From the NCBI GenBank assembly GCA_030671465.1, contig DAOVIP010000064.1, positions 1 through 8,228 on the forward strand: a stretch of DNA of 8,228 bases, in the 5' to 3' direction. Both the position numbers and the translations under genes were made by a program. The notes beneath the pieces are model-generated. The model was not told where the DNA came from. It searched no databases and saw only the letters and a program-made list of their open reading frames with translations. Origin of the DNA: Candidatus Aminicenantota bacterium. GTDB lineage: Bacteria; Acidobacteriota; Aminicenantia; UBA2199. Shown here in pieces: positions 1 to 5,102 of the stretch; position 1 is the first letter of the stretch, and each line of letters opens with the position of its first letter.

Positions 1-1225
1 AGATCATGCCATAATGACCTCGGTGGCGGGCAACCGGCCTTCGGTTAGTCAATTTTAATAATTTCCTCATATCATCACCCGGGAAGGGGGTGGCCAGGGG
101 ACTTTTATCAAATCCGCCCTTTTCATCCGGGACCAGCCATTGAGGACCCGAGGTCAAATCATAGATGGTACCCTCAAAAGTGGAACGCTGAAAAGCCATG
201 ATATCCTGAAGCGAAATTTTCTTCTCCGGCTGGATTGAAAAGGGATAAAGCGACAACGGTTCGACATACTGGTAGTACTGGTTGAGCCCTTTATGAGAAC
301 CGATTTTAATCGAACGGTCCGGCCATTTCAGCAGGTTGGGGGCAAAAGTGGTGTGAAACAACCAGAAACGCCCGGTGGCCCATTCCCGTGGGAGCGGAGA
401 ATAGATGTCCTGCCATATAAAAGGCTTACCGCTGTCCGGGTCATACCAGCCCCGGTCAATAGCCTCCTGCCGGTAATTGGTCGAGGCCATAAAACTATCA
501 GTATCCTGGATATTGATTTCCTTGATAATGCTCCAGTTGGGGATCATGGTGGTTCGGTCATCACCCAACCGCTGGGCCGCCCAGATGGCACCGGGCTTTC
601 CTGTATCCGGAGACCAATCCTTACCCACCCCGTAAATTTCCATGATCCAGACCTCATCGGTATCGGCAAGGGCCAGTGCTTCAGCTCCATCACCCGAAGA
701 CGGCAAAAAACCATGGGTAGTCATGAGCTCCCCGATCAGTTTAACCGCCTGCCTGGCCTTTTTACATCGCTGCAAGGCAAAGATTTGAGCTTGTTCCACA
801 GTCATGATCTGGCCGGGTTTGTGATCCCGGTCCCGGATGGCCACCAGCTCTGGCCGCTGGGATATGGTGCTTTCGGCAATGGCCAGCTGAAAGCGGTTGC
901 AGTGGGAATAAGCCGAGTGAAAGTAGGTGTGGGTTTCTCTTACCTGGGGAATATACCCGAGAATTTTCCCATTGTCTTTCAGGGGACGGTCAGCATCCTG
1001 AATTCCCCAGTAAACCGGGACCCTAGTGCCGGGCCTGTATTTCCGACCCGGGATTACATAAATCCGTGAATCCGGCCCGCAGTCGGTGTGGGAAACCATG
1101 ACCGATCCGTCGGCAGTAGCGTTTTTCCCAACCGCTACAATCGTACACCCGACTATGTCAATGACACCACAGAATGGTAAAAAAATGCCAAGGATAAAAA
1201 AAACTGTCCAAAACCGATTTTTCAT
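1..1225 (-). CDS. Secreted C69-family (PepD/U34-type) dipeptidase, C-terminus cut off by the window edge
   Basis: Reading the minus strand from 1225 gives 408 uninterrupted codons to the left edge. The ATG at 1225 is preceded by a Shine-Dalgarno GAGGTGA (1230-1236); the ATGs at 1230 and 1238 hit stops at once. Residues 1-26 are a basic then strongly hydrophobic leader (MKNRFWTVFFILGIF...). They end at Cys27, followed by CTIVAVGKNATADGS and SHTDCG, the hallmark N-terminus of peptidase family C69. In this family an N-terminal Cys, exposed by processing, is the nucleophile for dipeptide hydrolysis. Later segments (HSAYSHCNRFQLAIAEST, DTDEVWIMEIYG) also fit the family. Family members often reach 500-560 residues, so roughly 100-150 are missing. 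The leader implies action outside the cytoplasm. The gene starts 68 bases after queA on the same strand and probably shares its transcript. Family assignment is firm; substrate range is not known. Confidence 0.88.
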   Translation of the reverse strand, partial: MKNRFWTVFFILGIFLPFCGVIDIVGCTIVAVGKNATADGSVMVSHTDCGPDSRIYVIPGRKYRPGTRVPVYWGIQDADRPLKDNGKILGYIPQVRETHTYFHSAYSHCNRFQLAIAESTISQRPELVAIRDRDHKPGQIMTVEQAQIFALQRCKKARQAVKLIGELMTTHGFLPSSGDGAEALALADTDEVWIMEIYGVGKDWSPDTGKPGAIWAAQRLGDDRTTMIPNWSIIKEINIQDTDSFMASTNYRQEAIDRGWYDPDSGKPFIWQDIYSPLPREWATGRFWLFHTTFAPNLLKWPDRSIKIGSHKGLNQYYQYVEPLSLYPFSIQPEKKISLQDIMAFQRSTFEGTIYDLTSGPQWLVPDEKGGFDKSPLATPFPGDDMRKLLKLTNRRPVARHRGHYGMI

Positions 1226-1293
1226 TTCATCACCTCATTTTTGAAATTGCCAACCATCAGGTTACTCTTATTCCCGGATTTTATAACCGGGCC

Positions 1294-2313
1294 TTAAATA
1301 ATAAACATGGCATCCCCATATGAAAAGAAGCGGTAATTTTGTTCAATGGCCGTTCGATAGGCTTTTTGCATCAATTCCAGGCCGGCAAATGCCGAGACCA
1401 GTATGAACAGGCTGGATTCCGGAAGGTGAAAATTGGTGACCATCTTGTCCACCATCTGAAATTGAAAGCCGGGATAAATGAACAACTCCGATTCAAAGGC
1501 TTCCTGCTTCGGTTTTTCCAGTGCCCAGGTTTCCAGGGCCCGGACCGTGGTGGTACCCACGGCAATCAGCTGACGGCTTCCTTTCAAACGGATTATTTCC
1601 CCTCTCACTTCCGGGGCAATGGAAATGAATTCCCTTCCCATTTGATGAGTTTCTATATCATCCACCTCAATTTTCTGAAAGGTGGCCTCGCCTACTTCCA
1701 GGTTGATTTCCAGTACATCGATCCTGCTTCTGATCTCTTTAATCAGTGATTCGGAGAAGTGCAGGCCCGCGGTGGGTGCGGCAATGGAACCTGGCTGACT
1801 GGAATATACCGTCTGATATCGGGTGAGATCAAATCCCTTGTACTTCCGGGCCTCAGCGGATTTACGTTTGATATACGGAGGCAGGGGGGCATAACCGGAT
1901 TGTAAGACGGTGTCAAAATCCCGGTTGAATTTCAATACCCGCCGTCCCCGGGGACCCTGGTCAATCACCTCCGAAACCAGACCATCCCCGAACCTGATCC
2001 TAATCCCGGACTTGAACTTCCTGGCCGGCCGGGTCAGGACTTCCACTTCCCGGTTTCTCCGTTTTTTGACCATCAGTACTTCAACCGGATAGCCATTGAT
2101 ATCTCCCAGCAAGCGCACCGGAACCACCCGGGAATGGTTGAGCACCATGAAATCCCCGGGAGCGATCAGATCGATGATCTCACGAAACCGGTGATGAAAA
2201 ATATCCCCGGTTTTCCGATCCACCATCATCAACCGCGATTCATCCCTTTCGGGCAGGGGAAAACGGGCAATTCGGTCGGCCGGCAGATCAAAGGAAAAAT
2301 CTTTTAATTTCAC
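1294..2313 (-). CDS. queA: S-adenosylmethionine:tRNA ribosyltransferase-isomerase QueA
   Basis: QueA moves the ribosyl part of S-adenosylmethionine onto preQ1 in tRNA and isomerises it, giving epoxyqueuosine, the penultimate step of queuosine synthesis in the cytoplasm. The 339 residues are the normal length. Recognisable segments in order are MKLKDFSFDLP (1-11), PGDFMVLNHSRVVPVRL (52-68), PLPPYIKR (143-150), YQTVYSSQPGSIAAPTAGLHF (starting at 166), IAVGTTTVRALE (250-261), VTNFHLPESSL (292-302) and YRFFSYGDAM (327-336). Two usually well conserved spots differ: VGEATF instead of VGxGTF (207-212) and HQMGRE instead of HxMHSE (223-228). The start is GTG (2311-2313), chosen because it gives the canonical QueA N-terminus; the ATG just upstream (2321) runs into a stop. 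No Shine-Dalgarno precedes it. It probably heads a two-gene transcript with the dipeptidase gene and is divergent from the GGT-like gene. Confidence 0.96.
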   Translation of the reverse strand: MKLKDFSFDLPADRIARFPLPERDESRLMMVDRKTGDIFHHRFREIIDLIAPGDFMVLNHSRVVPVRLLGDINGYPVEVLMVKKRRNREVEVLTRPARKFKSGIRIRFGDGLVSEVIDQGPRGRRVLKFNRDFDTVLQSGYAPLPPYIKRKSAEARKYKGFDLTRYQTVYSSQPGSIAAPTAGLHFSESLIKEIRSRIDVLEINLEVGEATFQKIEVDDIETHQMGREFISIAPEVRGEIIRLKGSRQLIAVGTTTVRALETWALEKPKQEAFESELFIYPGFQFQMVDKMVTNFHLPESSLFILVSAFAGLELMQKAYRTAIEQNYRFFSYGDAMFII

Positions 2314-2321
2314 AAAATCAT

Positions 2322-2349
2322 TCTATAATAAAATTGGTAATACTGGCAA
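2322..2349 (-). promoter_or_regulatory. Probable queA promoter, giving a near-leaderless mRNA
   Basis: On the minus strand, TTGCCA (2344-2349, five of six matches to TTGACA) is followed after 16 bases by TATAGA (2322-2327, four of six matches to TATAAT). Initiation about 6-8 bases downstream would fall only a few bases before the GTG at 2313, which fits the absence of a ribosome-binding site. TATTAT, overlapping at 2325-2330, is an alternative -10 with a poor spacer. Predicted by eye only. Confidence 0.4.
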
Positions 2350-2405
2350 CTTGAATATAAACTTAAATTGAATCCACATGGCAGTATCGCTTACGTATTA
2401 AAGGT

Positions 2406-2411
2406 TATAAT
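2406..2411 (+). promoter_or_regulatory. Possible -10 element for the GGT-like gene
   Basis: A perfect TATAAT lies 54 bases before the ATG at 2465. No good -35 sits at the standard distance and there is no extended -10 TG, so an activator may be needed or the match may be chance in AT-rich DNA. Downstream, GGAGG at 2453-2457, seven bases before the ATG, is a strong Shine-Dalgarno. Confidence 0.3.
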
Positions 2412-2464
2412 ATAGATGTAAAATAAATATTTTATTTCCCGACAAAAGAAATGGAGGTATATTC

Positions 2465-4060
2465 ATGAAGAAGATCAATGTGTTGTTTTGTTTGTTGCTT
2501 GTGATATCATTCGATTATAATCTACAGTCTGGACCTCGATCCAGAATTGCCTCCCCACTGGTAGTGTCATATTATCAGCAAGCCCAGGATGCAGGGTACC
2601 GGATCCTCAAGGCCGGTGGTAATGCATTCGATGCCTTTGTGACGGTTACTGCCGTGGAAAATGTACTGTCCTCCGGTGAAGTTACCCTGGCCGGCCTGCT
2701 CAGCACCCTGGTCTACCATGCCAAATTCGACCGGGTGATATACCTGGATGGAGGATTCAACTCGGTATCCGATCGGGAGGGAACACCGGACCCGGAGAAA
2801 CCCGAACCGGGTAAATGGATAATGGTTCCGGGAGTGATCGCCGGGCTGGAAGCCATTTCGAAACGGTACGGGCGCCTGGCTCTCTCGGAATTGCTGGAAC
2901 CGGCCATTCAAATCGCCAGAAACGGATTCATTATCGATGAACTGCATGCTAAGCGAATTAAAGCCGGTACCGAGAAACTTAAAAGTACTGACTATGGCCG
3001 CCGTACTTACTTTCCCGGCGGAACCCAACTGAAGCCCGGAGATATCCTGAAACAGCCGGAACTGGCTAATTTCCTAAAAGCAGTGGCCAAGCAGGGGGCT
3101 GCCTACATGTACGAGGGTGAGTGGGCACTCCGCTGTATGGAAACCGTGAGAAAACAGGGTGGTATGATGACCCGCCAGGACCTGTCCGCCTACCGAACGA
3201 TCTGGACAGAACCCTGGAAGATAAACTACCGAGGATTCGATATATTTGCTTCTTCTGGCCACACCATGTTCGGGGTCTGGACTCTACTGGCTCTTAAAAC
3301 CCTGGAACACATCGGCATTCGTTCCAAAGGTCATTATGCCACCTCGGCCGATGCTCTGGAGATTCTGGTACGGATATCCCGGGAAGTTCAAACCGAAAAA
3401 TGGATCAGGGACCACCGATCCCTGAACGACAGGAAGTATGTCAATTCAAAACTAACTCAAAATAATACCTCAACGATATGGAAACGGATAAAGGGACGAA
3501 TGACAGCCGAATATGAAAATAGAAAAGCCAGCCACCATACCATGAGCTCCATTGTTGCCGATAAAGAGGGAAATGTTGTGACTGGTAAACATTCAATCAA
3601 TTCGGAATTATGGGGAGCAGGACAGTTTGTTCAGGGAGTTTTATTAAACAGCTCAGGTGATAACTACGGCCGCTTTACCGGAGCGGGAAAACGCCGAACC
3701 CAGGGCGCACCCAATTTTCTGGTATTTAAGGAAGGAATACTGAAGTACGCCCTGGGAACCTACAGCTCCTCCAATCCCCAGGCCGCATTCCAATTCCTGG
3801 TAAATCTGCTGGACTACGGGCTTCCTCCGGTGCAAGCGGTTGATTTACCACGCTTCGGCAGTTTCCCCTATAACGAAAAGGATTGGACCGTGGATTTCTC
3901 CAAAAACTGGCTGGATCCGCGGATTGATTCGAAAATCGTGGGTGAACTCAAGAAACGCGGGTTGTTCTTCAATCAGGAGTCCCCGAAACTGGGCAAGGGA
4001 TGTATCGCCGAATTTCATTTGAATGGAAAAACCTCCAGCGGATATGATAAAATTAATTGA
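2465..4060 (+). CDS. Exported gamma-glutamyltranspeptidase-family protein with a divergent active site
   Basis: The 531 residues follow the gamma-glutamyltransferase (Ntn-hydrolase, MEROPS T3) layout. An N-terminal leader (KK then LFCLLLVIS, about 1-20) implies export, though no clear signal peptidase site follows. GYRILKAGGNAFDAFV (44-59), VPGVIAGLEAISKRYG (121-136), LLEPAIQIARNGF (143-155) and MTRQDLSAY (235-243) match the large subunit. HHTMSSIVADKEGNVV (357-372) matches the processing site, making Thr359 the candidate nucleophile and 359-531 the small subunit. Asn379 and Asp399 fit the E. coli Asn411 and Asp433 positions. Not conserved are the DGRE arginine that binds the glutamyl carboxylate (here DGGF, 95-98), the glycine-rich GGGG loop (here GEVTLAG, 71-77), PPSSGG (here SSGHTMFG, 263-270), the Ser-Ser pair, and the Gly-Gly oxyanion loop (here GTYSSSNP, 431-438). 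Fold and autoprocessing look plausible; ordinary glutathione activity is doubtful. The start is fixed by a strong GGAGG. The gene converges on the Lgt-family gene. Confidence 0.88.
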   Translation: MKKINVLFCLLLVISFDYNLQSGPRSRIASPLVVSYYQQAQDAGYRILKAGGNAFDAFVTVTAVENVLSSGEVTLAGLLSTLVYHAKFDRVIYLDGGFNSVSDREGTPDPEKPEPGKWIMVPGVIAGLEAISKRYGRLALSELLEPAIQIARNGFIIDELHAKRIKAGTEKLKSTDYGRRTYFPGGTQLKPGDILKQPELANFLKAVAKQGAAYMYEGEWALRCMETVRKQGGMMTRQDLSAYRTIWTEPWKINYRGFDIFASSGHTMFGVWTLLALKTLEHIGIRSKGHYATSADALEILVRISREVQTEKWIRDHRSLNDRKYVNSKLTQNNTSTIWKRIKGRMTAEYENRKASHHTMSSIVADKEGNVVTGKHSINSELWGAGQFVQGVLLNSSGDNYGRFTGAGKRRTQGAPNFLVFKEGILKYALGTYSSSNPQAAFQFLVNLLDYGLPPVQAVDLPRFGSFPYNEKDWTVDFSKNWLDPRIDSKIVGELKKRGLFFNQESPKLGKGCIAEFHLNGKTSSGYDKIN

Positions 4061-4140
4061 TTCTAAGCTTTTTACATCATCTCCGGATTGTTTTAAAAAG
4101 ACACTTTCCTACAGGTGGAGGTTTTTAATGATCGTCTAGT

Positions 4141-4878
4141 CTATTTTTTTTCTTTATTCATAATAAAAAAGCAAGCTAAAGCAAACAATATGCCTGATGC
4201 CCACTGAGCGATGGTTAAGTCAAACAGGTATCTTTCACTGTCTCTCAGAAACTCAATCAAGAATCTTGATACACCATAAACAATTAAACACCAGGATAAT
4301 AACCAGCCGCTGTATTTTTGTTTATGCTTCAATTTAGAGAATAAAAAAAATAGTATGAGCCCGTTTAAGGCCAGATAAATTTGAGTTGGATGTCTGGGAA
4401 AATCTCCGGCATTAATTGCCCAGGGTAAACTGCTGGCAGACCCGTAACAACACCAGTTTAAAAAGCAACCTATCCGCTTTATGAATATTCCCATACATAA
4501 AGCAGGAACAACCGCATCTGCATAAGACAGGAAATTTAATTTATTTTTTTTAAAATAAATAAAGGATAATAGGAATCCACCAATAAAACCTCCGTATGAA
4601 GATGCCCCCCCCTTCCAGACTTTGAAAATTTCAACAGGATAATCGAAAAAATATTTTACATTTTCAAACACAAAAAACAATCTGCCGCCAATTATGGCTC
4701 CCAAAATGATTAAAAAGAACATTTTTTTAAAATCATCTGGATTCAGTTCCCTTCTTCGTACCTCCTTCAAGGCCAATAAAAATCCTAATAAAAAAGCCAG
4801 AGTGAAAGCAAAGCCAATACTATGAACCTCAATCTGACCCAATCTGAAAATAATTGGTATGGGGTTGTATTCTATCAT
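4141..4878 (-). CDS. lgt: Lgt-family (prolipoprotein diacylglyceryl transferase) membrane protein, divergent
   Basis: Classical Lgt attaches diacylglycerol from phosphatidylglycerol to the lipobox Cys of prolipoproteins at the inner membrane. This 245-residue protein has about seven hydrophobic segments and family landmarks: GGRLFFV (64-70), GGASSYGGFIGG (90-101), KRIGCFLNWCCYG (134-146), LPWAI (151-155), RHPTQIY (162-168) and YGVSRFLIEFLR (201-212). By alignment to E. coli Lgt, Arg143, Gly154, Arg239 and Glu243 are kept (Arg135, Gly146, Arg205, Glu209). Tyr26 is Ile21, His103 is Tyr95, Asn146 is Cys138 and Glu151 is Cys143. It may be a Cys-containing Lgt subtype or a paralogue with another job. 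The start used is the ATG at 4878; a TTG at 4887 would add three residues; neither has a good Shine-Dalgarno. The gene is clearly richer in A and T than its neighbours and has a lysine-rich end (NKEKK). Confidence 0.82.
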   Translation of the reverse strand: MIEYNPIPIIFRLGQIEVHSIGFAFTLAFLLGFLLALKEVRRRELNPDDFKKMFFLIILGAIIGGRLFFVFENVKYFFDYPVEIFKVWKGGASSYGGFIGGFLLSFIYFKKNKLNFLSYADAVVPALCMGIFIKRIGCFLNWCCYGSASSLPWAINAGDFPRHPTQIYLALNGLILFFLFSKLKHKQKYSGWLLSWCLIVYGVSRFLIEFLRDSERYLFDLTIAQWASGILFALACFFIMNKEKK

Positions 4879-4912
4879 TCTTATCAAATGGAAAAAAAAT
4901 GTCTCAGTTTCA

Positions 4913-4939
4913 CAAAAGTATTGTAAATAAAAATGTCAA
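4913..4939 (-). promoter_or_regulatory. Candidate promoter of the Lgt-family gene
   Basis: On the minus strand, TTTGACA (4934-4940) precedes TACTTTTG (4913-4920), which fits the Bacteroidota -7 consensus TAnnTTTG with a TTTG-type -33 element about 16 bases upstream. A sigma70-like reading is also possible: TTGCTC (4943-4948), 17 bases, TACAAT (4920-4925). AT-rich DNA makes chance matches likely. Either reading leaves a leader of a few tens of bases. Confidence 0.3.
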
Positions 4940-5019
4940 ATAGAGCAAGACGGGTCGTAAAAATCAGGGTATAAAAAAATAAATTGAAATACTTTACAAC
5001 AAAATAATTTTGAATTTCA

Positions 5020-5054
5020 CTTGAAAATTGTCTTGACTTTCGTGAACAATCAAG
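5020..5054 (+). promoter_or_regulatory. CTTGA repeats over the phosphate-transporter promoter, possible operator
   Basis: CTTGA occurs at 5020-5024 and again 12 bases later at 5032-5036, overlapping the -35. Its inverse TCAAG is at 5050-5054, just before the -10. Including neighbours, CTTGA plus TTGT on the left pairs with ACAATCAAG (5046-5054), with a three-base bulge. The geometry suits a regulator-binding site, but it is not a recognised Pho box. Confidence 0.25.
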
Positions 5055-5061
5055 CTATATA
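5033..5061 (+). promoter_or_regulatory. Promoter of the phosphate-transporter gene
   Basis: TTGACT (5033-5038, five of six matches to the -35 consensus), a 17-base spacer and TATATA (5056-5061) form the best sigma70-type promoter in the window. Initiation near 5068 would leave a leader of about 35 bases, AT-rich and without a Shine-Dalgarno, before the ATG at 5103. Confidence 0.55.
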
Positions 5062-5102
5062 TTTTTTTAAGATTCTTTAATGACCTGTTATTGAATTGAT
5101 CC

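Noticed and set aside
293..1069. A 258-codon plus-strand open frame
   Set aside because: It lies fully antisense to the C69 dipeptidase reading frame, which carries clear family motifs. The plus-strand product is low in recognisable motifs, so it is a shadow frame.
1273..1291. Hairpin CCCGG...CCGGG between queA and the dipeptidase gene, as a terminator
   Set aside because: The stem is only five pairs plus a bulged extension and no T-run follows on the minus strand; the two genes are more likely co-transcribed.
2567..3028. A 153-codon minus-strand open frame
   Set aside because: It is antisense to the strongly conserved large-subunit part of the GGT-like gene and shows no family likeness or start signal.
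4061..4140. Intrinsic terminator between the convergent GGT-like and Lgt-family genes
   Set aside because: T-runs are present (near 4122 and 4143), but only 3-4 base stems with mismatches can be formed beside them, so I cannot support a hairpin.
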